Below are positions 22,071 through 32,999 of a stretch of 64,000 bases of DNA, one piece after another (within the stretch, counting starts at the first letter, position 1; each line of letters begins with the position of its first letter). The notes beneath the pieces were generated by a model. That model saw only the letters and a list, made by a program, of their open reading frames with translations, was not told the DNA's origin and ran no database searches. The position numbers and the translations under genes were made by a program. Origin of the DNA: Anodontia alba (Eukaryota > Mollusca > Bivalvia > Lucinida > Lucinidae). Where the stretch lies: NCBI GenBank assembly GCA_964016985.1, contig OZ024837.1:40425207-40489206 (forward strand). Reading direction: 5' to 3'.

Positions 22071-22689
22071 AAAATTAGGAATACGTCGTTAACGGAAAGA
22101 CCAATACCTGAAAAAACGTTTTTGCTTTCAGAAAATATTATTCCCAATTAAAGAAAACGAACTGCTACTTAGTTGTTCACTTTCTACAGGACAAACATTA
22201 AGTATGATTATACATGTACAACGTTCAGATAGTACTCATGGGAGCAGTTTTCTGAAATTCTATAGGTCTCTAGAACTCAGTGTTTGGGATTTAGTCATTT
22301 TCGTTGCCCGATAGTCCCTTTTTAAGTTCTTTTCGGTGAGAAATGTATTTTTCAGTGTTTAGCGGGACCTTGCTCCGGTTAGGTTATACTTCTACCCAAC
22401 GCAGTAGATTTGGCACGTTTTAATGGAGTATTCATATTCGTCCGCAAATATTGTACTCAGTTTGATTAAAATCTTATTTCTTCAAATGTTTGAAGTTTTC
22501 TTTGATTGTTTAACTATTTGCTATTTGTAAGCATCGGAGTGTATATGGCTTATATGTTTGATGCAGAATTTAGCGTTATCAGCGTTAGTGGGGAACTATT
22601 TTTAGGTAGTTATTAGGTTGGTAGTAACAGGAAAACGGATTGTCGAAATGTGGTATGTTAAATATAGTGGCGGTTCGTCAACCGCTCCC

Positions 22690-22855
22690 AAAAATAAGAT
22701 TTGTCTCAGTCATTTTTAGTCTTATCACTGATAAGAGACTGTGCATAACAAGCCCTAGCATACTGTCTGTATTAAATGATAGACAGGTAGAGGCCCATAG
22801 GGGAACTTGTTAATGGCTTACTTATCTGTTCAATAGGTAATACATTATGAGCCGG
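22690..22855. repeat. Dispersed repeat H, copy 1
   Basis: Shares CTTATCACTGATAAGAGACT (itself palindromic), TAGAGGCCCA and ACTTGT..CCAATAGGTAATA with 27888-28017. Confidence 0.7.
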
Positions 22856-23624
22856 GGCACAGCAATAGTACCACAAAAGTAATTACCCTTCAGAAGACCT
22901 CATTAAAACTTCTTGCTGGGATATAAAATCACCTCTATATGACATGACATGCTTTTCATTTTTTATCTATTTTTTTTTTTTTTGTTTTGTTTTTTTGCAT
23001 AGCATATAGATAAGGGCAAAATCAAATTATTAGTGAGAGGGGTCTCATTCTAGCTATGTCTTTAATTAAAAAAAAACAATATCAGACAGGGATGTACAAC
23101 AATAACCCACGTCATCAACATCAGTGGCGTAGCACTGAAATAAATAGGTGTTACCTATGAAACGAGCTTAAGCATTTATTTTGTTCATCAGATATGCAAA
23201 GTCGCGGACCAGACAAAACCTGTTTAAATAGGTCCGAGACAAAGTACACAACATCGAACAATTTTTTTTTCCATGAAATTTTGCACACTAGTGTATAAAT
23301 AAATATTTAGTCTTTTAGTAAAAAGAAATTATGCATGTGCCCCAAAAATTTATTTTTATAGTTTGATTTCATCAAAGAAAAGAAAAGAAAAAAAAGCGAA
23401 ATCAAAGTTGATTTCTCCTTTTAGCTATACCTTCAACGATAAGCTGATCGCCAGCCAACTGAAATCACCGCATATCCTACCTTTATCATGTTGTCAGCGA
23501 TAAATTCTTCTCCATGCACAATTTCTGTTATGTGCCGTAGGAATGTAATCCGTTTTTTTACGGCAAAAGTTCAGTATTTACACAAAATACGCGCAAATGT
23601 TGTTTAATGCGAGAGAAGTCACAT

Positions 23625-23760
23625 ATTAAATATGGCGGCTAAAACGCAGGCCAGTCTCGCATTCATTCGTGTCAATGACATAATAACTGTATCCTTCTAT
23701 TTCATTGGCTATACGATTCATTACAGCCAATGAGATCGATTTCGGCGGCTGACTGGCTGT
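23625..23760. promoter_or_regulatory. Promoter-like cluster (weak call)
   Basis: AATATGGCGGC (YY1-like) at about 23629, and CCAAT boxes in inverted orientation (CATTGGCT at 23703, AGCCAATG at 23726) in locally GC-richer DNA. A 75-codon plus-strand frame follows at 23783 but has no family resemblance. The region lies inside the long intron of gene A, so it could also be a transposon promoter. Confidence 0.25.
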
Positions 23761-24009
23761 CTATGTTTGCAGCGGGGCGTATTTGATCATCATATTTTTC
23801 GGAAACCAGGCCGATGGCAACGGACATATATTAGCGTTGGTTTTCGGGTTCAACATTAAGCCGATACACTCCGCTGTAGATTTGGGAAACCAGTCAGCCG
23901 CCGCATGCGAATTCTTCTGCACAGTACATGAGAGACTCACGATACCTGTAGTAGGTCGCTTAAGCTCGTTATTATTTTACGCACATTCAACGAAATTTCA
24001 TTCTCCCTA

Positions 24010-24215
24010 GAGTCCTAAATAGGGGCTACTATTAAAGAAAAGAATTCCGTCCCTCTTGGGAGCAAATTGTTTCCTTTAAGAGTAGCCCCTATTTTGGCTC
24101 TGGGAGCAAATTATTTCCTTTAAGAGTAGCCCCTATTTTGGATCTGGGAGCAAAGTTTTTTCCTTTAAGAGTAGCCCCTACTTTGGAAGCGATAAATTCT
24201 TTTCTTTAAGAGCAT
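24010..24215 (+). repeat. 46-bp tandem repeat (GGGAGCAAATT family)
   Basis: About four units of AGAGTAGCCCCTATTTTGG, then CTGGGAGCAAATT, then TTCCTTTA. Related single copies lie near 14720, 39260, 43980, 57995 and 59175. Confidence 0.85.
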
Positions 24216-24239
24216 CCCATATGGTAAAGAAGCATAGCA

Positions 24240-24483
24240 CATTACGAAAACACGCCTATTCAAATATATAGAAAATTTCATCTCCAGAAACTGAAATTTT
24301 TCACATAAAAAAACTCCGATAGTTTTCATATTTCTGCTCAAAACATAGATTGTGGGTACTCGTTAGAACCGCCTCACCGAGCAGAAATAAGAAAAAAAAA
24401 TGTGTACCCCTGTAAACCCCAGTTTTACTATATAAAGGTGGGGTTTAAGGGGGTCAAAATTATATAGGCATGTTTTCGTGATG
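24240..24483 (+). mobile_element. HP-A MITE, right hairpin half deleted
   Basis: CATTACGAAAACACGCC to GTTTTCGTGATG. After GAACCGCCTCACCGA the sequence jumps to GCAGAAATAAG. Confidence 0.9.
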
Positions 24484-24607
24484 TTTTATGTAGTGAGCGC
24501 TACGTCTATGAACATCGTCATATGCACAAAAAAACTGCGATTGTTACATTTTTGTGTCGCCTTCGTGGCATGGCAGACACATAGGGACCATATTGTCCGT
24601 CCGCGTC

Positions 24608-24888
24608 CATCACGAAAACATACCTATATAATTTTGACCCCCTTAAACCCCACTTGTATATAGTAAAACTGGGGTTTGCAGGGGTACAAGTTATTTTTCT
24701 TATTTCTGCTCAAAACATGGATTGTGGGTACTCGTTAGAATCGCCTCGCCGAGGCGGTTCTAACGAGTACCCACAATCTATGTTTTGAGCAGAAATATGA
24801 AAAATATTACAGTTTTTTTTTATCTGAAAATTTTAAATTTTTGGAGGATTAATTTTCTATATATTTGAATAGGCGTGTTTTCGTAATG
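24608..24888 (-). mobile_element. HP-A MITE, intact
   Basis: CATCACGAAAACATACC to GTGTTTTCGTAATG with a perfect hairpin. CGTC on both sides may be chance or a 4-bp duplication. Confidence 0.92.
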
Positions 24889-24934
24889 CGTCAGCGTCTT
24901 ACGCGTCGTTGGCATCGGTGTCGTCGTCAATATT

Positions 24935-25800
24935 TTCGTTTCCGCTCGTTAACTTTTAAGGGATGCATTGATTTCATTCGAAGTCTGCAGAAGTTTATAT
25001 CACTGTAAAATACAGGTCAAGTTTGGTATTGGTAATCATTCGCATAATTTTGGCTGACTTGTGGCCCTTTTTCGACTTACTTTTTGTTGTAGGGTTGAGA
25101 TATTATTTTCCGTTCAATAAGTTTTGAAGGGATGCATTGATTTCATCAGATGTTTGCAGAAGGGTATATCATTGTAAAATACAGGTCAAATTAGATATTG
25201 GTAATCATCCGCAAAATTTTTGCCGAGTGATGATCCTTTTTCGATCTGGCTTTTGTTGTGGTGTTGATATTGATTTCCGCTCAATAACTTTTGCAGGGAT
25301 GCATTGATTTCATTGAACGTTTGCAGAAGGATATATCATTGTAAAATACAGGTCAAGTGTGATATTGGTAATCATCCGCATAATTTTGGCCTAGGTATGG
25401 TCCTTTTTCGACTTAGGTTTTGTTGTTGTGTTGATATTGACATAGTTGTTGTTGTGTTGATATTAGTTTCAGCTAAATAACTTTTGCAGGGATGCATTGA
25501 TGTCATTGGAAGTTTGCTGAACGATATATTATTGTAAAATACAGGTCAAGTCCGATATTGGTAATCATTCACAAAAGTTTGGCCGCTATTGCCCTTTTCG
25601 ACTTATTTTTTGTTGTTTGGGTAATATACAAGGTAAAATATTGTTTCCCCTCTGTAGCTTTAGAAGGGATGCATTGATTTCATTAGAAGTTTGCAGAATA
25701 GTATAACATTATAGCACAGAGGTCAAGTTTTTCAGCTAATCATCCGAAACATTTCTGTCGAATTAAAGCCCTATATTTACTTAATAAAACTTAGACAAAG
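24935..25800. repeat. 168-bp tandem repeat, about five units
   Basis: GATGCATTGATTTCAT starts at 24962, 25131, 25298, 25491 and 25658 (spacings 169, 167, 193, 167), followed by GTAAAATACAGGTCAAGT and GGTAATCATCCGCA. The long spacer holds a local TTGTTGTTGTGTTGATATT duplication. It is a satellite-like array in the intron between gene A exons 4 and 5. Confidence 0.92.
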
Positions 25801-26180
25801 TAGTGAGGGGTTGCCTATAGGGATATAAGCGATCAATAGGACAAATACGTTTTTGTTTTCTTTTCTCATATCAAATAGTTGGCGCTTTAAGCAGGTGACA
25901 AATTGGATTCTAGGAAATCTAGTTTCAGATTTATCATAACATCACAAAGAATGCATAATTCAGCGAGCAATTATGTGCATCAAACCTGTGTCCATTTTAC
26001 TACTGTATTTTACCTAAAATACAAAGTCAATATATGTTCTAATTATAATTATGCCCAAATCATTAGTGTTATTAAATATCAAGATAGTCGATGTGTCGAA
26101 ATATCCACTATGTTTCAGAAACCCGATTTTTCGAAAGACAGAATGTTTAATGTCATTTTATGTTATACGTGAAAACTTAC

Positions 26181-26344
26181 AGGTAAAACCTTGACCTCCT
26201 TAGGTCTAACAGAAGCAAAGTCTTTCAGGGCTTGTTGATAAGAACCAGATTTCTCGTACAGACGTATAGGTCCCCCGTCAATTATCTCAATCGCTCCATT
26301 TAAGAGAGACTTCGCGGCTCTAAGACCAATCAGGACGGCCGTAC
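26181..26344 (-). CDS. Gene A, exon 4 (first half of the mature domain)
   Basis: Minus-strand exon between the acceptor ATCACAG (26345-26351) and the donor GTAAGTTTTC (26180-26171). 164 nt. The first two bases complete a Gly codon begun in exon 3, and it ends on a whole codon. The peptide has GLRAAKSLLNGA, then GGPIRLYEKSGSYQQALKDF, then VRPKEVKVLP. No stop is present in this frame. It aligns with the gene B exon at 51674-51840 (GLRVAKSLINGA, EQALHDF, LP at the end). The helix-like AAKSLLNGA segment directly follows the furin-type site encoded by exon 3. Confidence 0.85.
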
Positions 26345-26799
26345 CTGTGATTTAAATAAATATGTTACTACAGTCGCGTGACCAGAAACTCTGTATCAAG
26401 TCAAGTAGATGTTCTCAGATCACATTGGACGCTCGACAATCACCCACCCAAGGAAACTAACTTAAAAACTGCAAAATCAGTTTTGAAAAAATAATAAAAA
26501 AATAATAATAATTCTTTCATATCGTCCTTTCATCTCTGATACAAAGTCATTTTCAACTGAAACTCTGAATAGATACAATATCATTTTTACCAATAAAAAA
26601 AGCATAAATGAATGAAAAATATTATTTGACAATAAACAGATCATTTATAAAACATTTAAGGACATTTTATCAAAAATATTTTCAGGTGGTAAATGTCCTC
26701 GTGTAGGTTAAGAGGGGTCCGGATGGGTAATTGTCCGGGTGGGTAGTTGTCCTACACTCAATCCAGCGATATAGAAACGTTCACGAGACGTGATACAGA

Positions 26800-27050
26800 A
26801 CGTCAAAATGCGTTACTGTATAATTAATGTCAGTCTCAACGTAAAAATGACGTGGCGTCTGGCATTTGGACCCAACAAATACGCAAATAAACCTGCACAT
26901 CCGCGCAGTCTGAGTAAATTATTCGCTGTCCGCTTGAAAATACATGTATGTTGTATCCATGGCTATCCAAAAGGCTCAGTGAAGTGAAGATTCTAGTCAG
27001 ACTGCGCGAAAGCAAAGGTACGTTTTTGAACGTAGTGGCTCAAGTAAATA
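26800..27050. repeat. Hairpin D repeat
   Basis: AACCTGCACATCCGCGCAGT...TCGCTGTCCGC and GAAGATTCTAGTCAGACTGC are family D modules. Confidence 0.6.
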
Positions 27051-27055
27051 TTTTA

Positions 27056-27361
27056 TACAGTCGACTCTCGTTATCTCGGCTTCGTTTATCCCGAACAACC
27101 GCTTATCTCGAACTGAAAATCTGGTCCCTAGAAACATAGAAACCAAACAATAGGTAACAAAATATTGTGGAACAGAGGAGAAATTGCTCCTAAGGAGCAA
27201 TTTCCCCTTTTTCCCACAATATTTTTAATGTATCACTAGCTCCAGGGGTCAAATTACATAGTCATTTGTGAAATGTGGTTGTTCGCTTTATGTTTTTCCC
27301 GAAGTATCTCGAAGTATTTCGGAGAGTCCGTTGGACTTCGAGATAACGTGAGTCGACAATA
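27056..27361. mobile_element. MITE with ends TACAGTCGACTCTCGTTATC
   Basis: The right end GATAACGTGAGTCGACAATA is inverted to the left end. The centre is a palindrome AAATTGCTCCTAAGGAGC. It shares its CAGTCGA terminus with HP-B but has a different interior. Confidence 0.8.
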
Positions 27362-27545
27362 CATTGCAAGTGAACCATTCTCTCTGCTCTATAACAGCAG
27401 ACGAAATTGCAAAGTCTTGACTCTTTGTTTGTTTGTCGGTTTCATTGTGGCGGGTGTTTCTCATCTCCTTCTTTCGATGCCTCAGGAGGGCTGGTCTTCG
27501 TGATGGTGGGATTTTCTGGGTATCTTCAATAATATTTTTTCCATG

Positions 27546-27821
27546 CATCACGAAAACAAACCTATATAATTTTGACCCCCTTAAACCCCACTTTTATATA
27601 TGGAAACTGGGGTTTACAGGTGTATACATTATTTATTTTATTATTTTTGCTCAAAACATAGATTGTGGGTACTCGTTAGAACCGCCTTAAACACAGATTG
27701 TAGGAAATCGTTAGAACCGCCTCGAGGCGAAATGTTAAAAACATCAGAATTTTTATCTAAAAACTTTCAGATTTTGGTGGTGGAATTTTCAATACATTTT
27801 AATAGGCGTGTTTTCGTAATG
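27546..27821 (-). mobile_element. HP-A MITE with rearranged hairpin
   Basis: CATCACGAAAACAAACC to GTGTTTTCGTAATG. Two right-hand half-hairpins (GTTAGAACCGCCTTAA and GTTAGAACCGCCTCGAGG) replace the normal palindrome. Confidence 0.88.
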
Positions 27822-27887
27822 CGCGTCAATAAATGAGTCTAGATTTCTATTTGTGAAGATGTCACATGCGCGTAAACCTAAAGACAT

Positions 27888-28017
27888 AAAAATAAGATGT
27901 GTCTCGGTCATTAGTCTTATCACTGATAAGAGACTGGCGCAATAAAACCTAGTATACTGTAGACATGTAGAGGCCCAAAAGGGTACTTGTGTCTTTATCG
28001 ATCCATAGGTAATATCT
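27888..28017. repeat. Dispersed repeat H, copy 2
   Basis: AAATAAGATGTGTCTCGGTC and CTTATCACTGATAAGAGACT match copy 1 at 22690. Confidence 0.7.
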
Positions 28018-28609
28018 CCTCCAAAGTATTTATCAAATAGAAAGGAAGGCAATGAGCAGGAATCTATACAATTACCTAACACCTTCCGTTTCAAGATACC
28101 AAATGGAAAGAAGAACACACTTAAAGTAACTCCAATGGAGACAAGTTTGCATGAAATGTCAAATCCTGTTTTCTGAGAAAAATAGAAAAAAAAATCAATA
28201 TGTCGTCTACTGAAAAATTTACCCAGTGTGCTAAGTGTTACATAGAGATATGAGTCGCAATGTAAGAAACCGTTTCTCCGGACATGTGTGAACGAAGACT
28301 CAAATCAGCCCGTGCATCCACGCAGGAGGACGTTTTGCGGCCGCCTCACAGCACTTACATCAATTGTGATGAAGACGAATGTATTCTAACAGGAAATACC
28401 CTTGCAGGCAATGAACACGCTCACAAAATTGAAAACAGCTGATGTGTCAAGTTTTCTGGGCTAGACTTGTTTTCGTCGAAAAGTCCTCTGCTGCAGCTGC
28501 CATTTGGGCTTTAAGGATTAATGTGCAGGGGCGGATCAAGGAGGATCTTTGAGGGGATTCTTAATCACATAACCGTACCTCCTCTACGTATTCGGACAGA
28601 CAGACTTGA

Positions 28610-28676
28610 GCAAACAGCGTTGACCCAGATCAGACGCCGCAGAACGCGGCGTCTAATCAGGGTCTACACTGTTTGC
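28610..28676 (+). repeat. Hairpin C repeat, intact
   Basis: GCAAACAGCGTTGACCCAGA, then CAGACGCCGC, loop AGAAC, GCGGCGTCTAATCAGGGTC, and ACACTGTTTGC. Fully self-complementary, about 67 bp. Confidence 0.88.
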
Positions 28677-28806
28677 CTCTCACCCACAATTTTCACACAT
28701 TTACAGGTAGTAAAATGGATTTGTTGAAGAGAAGTAAAAGGAAAAGTATCCCAAATTATCAAATTATCCAAATTCTTTCATGGAAATGAAGTTTTGAGTT
28801 TAAGTG

Positions 28807-28917
28807 GAGTGTGTGTGTGTGTGTGGGTGGGGGGGGGGGGGTGGTGTAGGGGTGGTGGTGGTGGTGGGGGGTGATGGGTGTGTGTGAGTGGGGGGAAGGT
28901 GGGGGGCTGTCGACTGA
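28807..28917 (+). repeat. G/T-rich low-complexity tract
   Basis: (GT)n followed by a run of about 13 G and many GGTGG and GGGG runs. It disrupts the hAT-like MITE. Confidence 0.88.
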
Positions 28918-29253
28918 GCCCCTAAACTCCCTCTGAATCCGACCCTGATGTTATAAAATATTAAAGTAACGCGCTATGTTTAGAGCCGTGTGGCGGCCGT
29001 AAAACGTCTCCCGTACTTCACCATAGTACAGATTATATTTTTGTTTCCTTTGGGATCATTGAACCCATTCTGAAACTCAAATACCGCTCAAACCGTTGCT
29101 AGGCGGCGTATGCAGCTTTGCAACTTCATTGCTGTATATGAAACCAAGTCTCCGATTTTCATTCTTTTGTGTGTTCTTTAAAGGCAATATTTTAATCGTA
29201 TTTTAATTAATATGCTTTTCTGCTTAGTTTTCCTGTTGACCGACCAAGGCGGG

Positions 29254-29527
29254 TCACGAAAACACACCTATATAATTTTGACCCCCTTAAACCCCACTTT
29301 TATATAGTAAAATTGGGTTTACAGGGGTATACATTATTTTTCTTATTTCTGCTCAAAAACATAGATTATGGGTACTCGTTAGAACCGCCTCGCCGAGGCG
29401 GTTCTAACGAGTACCCACAATCTGTTTTGAGCAGGAATATGAAAACTATCAGAAGTTTTTATCTGAAAATTTTTATTTTTTGGTTGTAAAATTTTCGATA
29501 TATTTGAATAGGCATGTTTTCGTAATG
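29254..29527 (-). mobile_element. HP-A MITE, left terminus short
   Basis: Begins TCACGAAAACACACC and ends TGTTTTCGTAATG. Hairpin intact. Confidence 0.9.
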
Positions 29528-29805
29528 GGGTCCTCTTTGTTTGTGCATCTGTAGTTATATAAACATGTTTATATTTTGTTGTTTTTGTTTTTGTCATTCT
29601 TTGATCTTCATCGCCCCCTCTTTTCAGTGCCCCGTGACGAACGTTCTTCGTGCTTGTGGCATTTCCTGGGGTATTTTTTGTGATTTACGAAGCAGTGAAA
29701 TTTAACGGGCGCAACTGCATTTGTTCACAGATAAGGTACATGTGTACTTACAATAAGCCTTTCATCATTCTATTATTCACACAACCGGTATTTGTTTTCG
29801 TTCAT

Positions 29806-29968
29806 CAAAGGTGCACGAAAACCGGAGAACCCGGGGAAAAACCACCTGACCATCCGTTAGCAGAACTTGGCTTTCCCATATGAGATCCGAGCGAGGCTCG
29901 AACCACAGCGGTGAGAAACCTAATGGATTAAGAGCTCTCATATCCACTAGGCTAAGGGGTACGGTATG
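29806..29968 (-). mobile_element. tRNA-derived SINE family S2, copy 1
   Basis: The minus strand carries an A box-like TAGCCTAGTGGATATGAGAG and a B box-like GGTTCGAGCC, then CCCCGGGTTCTCC. The same sequence is at 55555-55775. It abuts the donor site of gene A exon 3. Confidence 0.75.
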
Positions 29969-29976
29969 CATCTTAC

Positions 29977-30021
29977 CTACAATTTTTGTTGATCGCTTCC
30001 GCCGTTTTTCTCCAGAACCAC
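29977..30021 (-). CDS. Gene A, exon 3 (micro-exon with furin-type site)
   Basis: 45-nt minus-strand exon with acceptor ATTTCCAG (30022-30029) and donor GTAAGATGC (29976-29968). It starts with two bases completing a codon and ends with one base. The frame gives GSGEKRRKRSTKIV. RRKR is a canonical furin/proprotein-convertase site, so cleavage would release the part starting STKIV. The gene B counterpart at 55341-55385 has the same length, phase and a PRKR site, which is strong support for so small an exon. In the frame required by its neighbours there is no stop. Confidence 0.83.
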   Translation of the reverse strand: MVLEKNGGSDQQKL

Positions 30022-30285
30022 CTGGAAATTAAGAACAAGCTCGGGTTAATAATTTTTTTTTTCATACCCAACTCAGCTGAGCATGAAATTTTCTCTCTCA
30101 ACAATTGTTGGCATTTTCATATTTATTAGCAGAGACAGTTTCATGCGCAGCTATGCTTAGCAAGAAAAAATGCTGTTGTTTGTAATTGGTGATTCGTTAG
30201 CAGGACAAAACCCATGTTTGTTAAGTTAAGCCTTTCACCACTGAGTTTCTCCTCTTCCATATTTGAAATGGGGCAGGTCCATTAT

Positions 30286-30311
30286 TCAAAAAAAAAAAAA
30301 AAAAAAAAAAA
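30286..30311. repeat. poly(A) tract
   Basis: About 25 A. Confidence 0.9.
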
Positions 30312-30341
30312 TGTATGAGACAAAAAATCAAGAAAAGAATG

Positions 30342-30408
30342 GCAAACAGTGTAATTCCAGATGAAGTAACTCATTATGAGCCATCTAATCTGGATCTACA
30401 CGGTTTGC
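30342..30408 (+). repeat. Hairpin C repeat, diverged
   Basis: GCAAACAGTGTAATTCCAGA and ATCTGGATCTACACGGTTTG. Confidence 0.65.
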
Positions 30409-30489
30409 AAAGACACCTGTTCTAGTCTACAGAGCTGAAAGGTTAATTAGAAATGCGATTGTAAAACAATATTATCACTCCAACTGTAT

Positions 30490-30715
30490 CCTTGTCTATT
30501 CAAAATGCTAAAGTTGGAAAGGGGCATAACTCTGGCAAAATTAATCCAAGTTTTCCAAAAGTTGATCAAGTAATCTACTCCTCAGCCCCAATAAGCTCAC
30601 TCAGACCCTAGGCCAAACAGTTAGCAAGATATCTTGCTAAAAAGAAAACGGACAAACGGACGGACGAACGACCCCTAAACATTATGTCCCTTCAACTTCT
30701 TGGAAGTTGGGGCAT
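30490..30715 (+). repeat. Dispersed repeat ending in GGACGGACG motif
   Basis: AAAGGGGCATAACTCTG ... ACGGACAAACGGACGGACG. This type of sequence recurs with variations at 36660-36765 and 38560-39025. Confidence 0.55.
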
Positions 30716-30817
30716 TCTCATGGAACCCATTCTGGTACCTTGGAAATCGAGTTCCGCTGAAGCCAGTGCTTGGGAACGTATGCAGCTCTGCAAACTACAG
30801 GAACACCTCAATGACTC

Positions 30818-31157
30818 CAGCACCGATGGCTCGTTTACCATGGCTAATTCGAACTTGTTTTTGTGTCCCTAGGAAATTCTCTTGATAGTCCAAGAAAGCA
30901 AATATTTATGGATATTTTAGGTAAAGTTTCTTATTTTATCATGAACTTATGTTGTGTGTACTCATTAGAATCGCCTCATCGAGGCGATTCTAATAAGTAC
31001 ACTCAACATCTCATAGAAAATTGAAAAGACAGCCCTACATAATTCCCTTTGTCTCCTAACCTGGCGCTATGATTAACCCTTAGTGGCTTGAACTACCCCA
31101 ATCTCGAACAAATTTCCTTGGTCCCAAAGATGTTCGAACCAAAGAAGTTCGACTGTA
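30818..31157 (-). mobile_element. HP-B MITE, minus orientation
   Basis: Ends GAAGTTCGACTGTA. The central hairpin is TCATTAGAATCGCCTCATCG. The distal terminus is lost. Confidence 0.82.
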
Positions 31158-31630
31158 TATTGTCAGTCATAATAAGAATCTCAATTTAACAGAGACACCG
31201 ATTTCATTTTATTTTCTTTCTTTTCAAACACAACTTGTTATGTATTTCATCTATTTTTAAAAACATAGTTCGAAACAGTGATACTTAAAACGATTTTAAG
31301 TGCACGACGGCGAGTCGGTCCTCATAAACACATAAGCACAAACACTGTAATAAAACAAAGCAAAGGTCTGAATGGCGATCTGAAACCAGAACATAACCAG
31401 CCTACATTGACATTCAGGCGGCAATACCTTCCAACAGATTGAGAAGAGAGCTTCATTTAGTCAGAGGGCTGACGCACTGCCATGCAAACTAATATAGGCT
31501 TTCATCGTTAATTATAATCAACTGTTGATGTTGGTTATCTGACAAATGAGATGCTCTGTCCTCTTTCCAAATGGGCAATCTTTATATCATCCCTCTTTAC
31601 GTTAGGGAGCGATTCTGATGACGAGAAAAT
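31158..31630. other. Stretch without recognised feature
   Basis: Intron 2 of gene A. No exon-like frame, palindrome or tandem repeat is visible. Confidence 0.5.
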
Positions 31631-31644
31631 CGTTCTAATTAAAA

Positions 31645-31715
31645 AGATTTTTTTTATTTTTTTTATTTATTTATTTTATTTATTTTTATATTTTATTTTA
31701 TTTATTTTCTCCCAT
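31645..31715. repeat. (TTTA)n-like AT-rich tract
   Basis: T runs with interspersed A. Confidence 0.8.
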
Positions 31716-31893
31716 CTCTGTCCTGCAATCTCGCTCTAAATATTTGTAACAAAAGAAACCAAGAAGAAGCATGCCTAAGATATTCCAGTAGTCTTCATAC
31801 TGGCCGTTCCAAGGCGGTTCCTCGCAGTTCTTCTTTCTTGGTGCGTCTGTGTTTTCCTCTAAGGCTGTGCTTCGTTACTGTGGCATTTTTGGG

Positions 31894-32181
31894 TACAGAC
31901 AACCCTCTTTATACTGACACTCGACAGAACGACAAAATTAGTTATAATGACAATTTGACTGTCACGAAACATTCGCTTTAGCGGTAACAATTAGTCACAA
32001 ATTATGCAAGACTATTGCATTTAATACTTTAAAGAAACATATGATTTGGATATTATTTAGAATCGCCTAAGATCTTTTTTACATATCAATCTGCCATTAC
32101 GTATTGTGTATCACAGCAAATTTATTGTAATGGCAAAGTCGTTGGGAACAAATGCTGTCGTCGCAACGAGTGTTCACTGTA
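31894..32181 (+). mobile_element. HP-B2 MITE, copy 1
   Basis: HP-B2 ends are TACAGTCAACCCTCTTTATA and AACGAGTGTTCACTGTA. They are pogo-like with TA. The interior has GACTGTCACGAAAC and GGGAACAAATGCTGTCG. Only half of the central TTAGAATCGCCT hairpin remains. Confidence 0.8.
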
Positions 32182-32491
32182 TTTCATTACATTTTTCAAT
32201 GTCGTCAATGAGGGATTTTGTTACTCCTTCTTTAGTAGCGTTTCACTGTTGTGCGAAGTTTTGAAATATGCAACTCCTTCAAGCCCTTTGGCATCAACGC
32301 AACTCCTACTAAGCGTTTGTTTATTTTAGAAGCAACAATATGAACGAAATTCGTTCATTGTTCTCAGTAATCTAAGAAACAGAAATAATTAACCCTTAAA
32401 GCGCCAAGAAAAACTGCGTCTGAAAATGTCGTCTGTTTATGTCGTCTGCTGAATATTCTTGCAAACTTTTCAAACCTATTTTTGCATACCG

Positions 32492-32548
32492 GCAAACAGT
32501 GTGGACTCAGATAGAGGAGCAGTCTGATCTGGGTTTACACTGTTTGCA
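32492..32548 (+). repeat. Hairpin C repeat, diverged loop
   Basis: GCAAACAGTGTGGACTCAGA and CTGATCTGGGTTTACACTG. Confidence 0.75.
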
Positions 32549-32634
32549 AAAAATGACTTTTAAAATCACAAGCAGATCACAAAGCAGACGACAATTGTTG
32601 TGATTGGCGCTTTAAGGGTTAAAATCATCCTTAC

Positions 32635-32775
32635 CATACAAGATCTTGTATACAATTCTGAATGCATGCCCTCGGCTAGTTTCCACTCCACTGAAGACTG
32701 TTTTGGGTCTGTCCTGTTCATTTGGAAGCTCGGCCATTTTTGCAGTGTCTCTTTCATCAGACCCTGGGTCACATC
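32635..32775 (-). CDS. Gene A, exon 2 (propeptide, A-specific)
   Basis: 141-nt minus-strand exon with acceptor TTTCTAG (32776-32782) and donor GTAAGG (32634-32629). Phase 1 at both ends. The frame has CDPGSDERDTAKMAELP, then VFSGVETSRG, then HAFRIVYKILY. It is acidic at first and aromatic/basic at the end. The clean open frame and matching phases support it. No equivalent is seen in gene B between exons 1 and 3, and because it is a symmetric exon, its loss or gain keeps the frame. It lies before the RRKR site, so it belongs to the propeptide. Confidence 0.8.
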
Positions 32776-32999
32776 CTAGAAAAATATGATGTATCTTGAC
32801 TAAATACGTTAAAATGTCTATGCAAATGTGTGTTCTGTGTAATAACAGTCTCTTACAGTGAACCCTCGTTACAATGACAGCATTTGCGCATGCGCAGGCT
32901 GATCTAAATTTTCGCTGGGCGCACATGTCCAAAGGTACATTTCCTCACGTTGAAGCTCATTATCCTGACACATGTATTTACAACTTATAATTATAACTA

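Larger units (their letters stand above)
28526..28946 (+). mobile_element. hAT-like MITE (CAGGGGCGGATC ends), copy 1
   Basis: CAGGGGCGGATCAAGGAGG at the left and CTCTGAATCCGACCCTG at the right are inverted. The interior (AAATGGATTTGTTGAAGAGA) matches the copy at 52508. A hairpin C unit and a G/T-rich tract lie inside. CAG termini are typical of hAT elements. Confidence 0.75.

Noticed and set aside
23783..24010. 75-codon gene
   Set aside because: No recognisable motif, no splice support, and it ends in a tandem repeat. Kept only as a neighbour of a weak promoter-like cluster.
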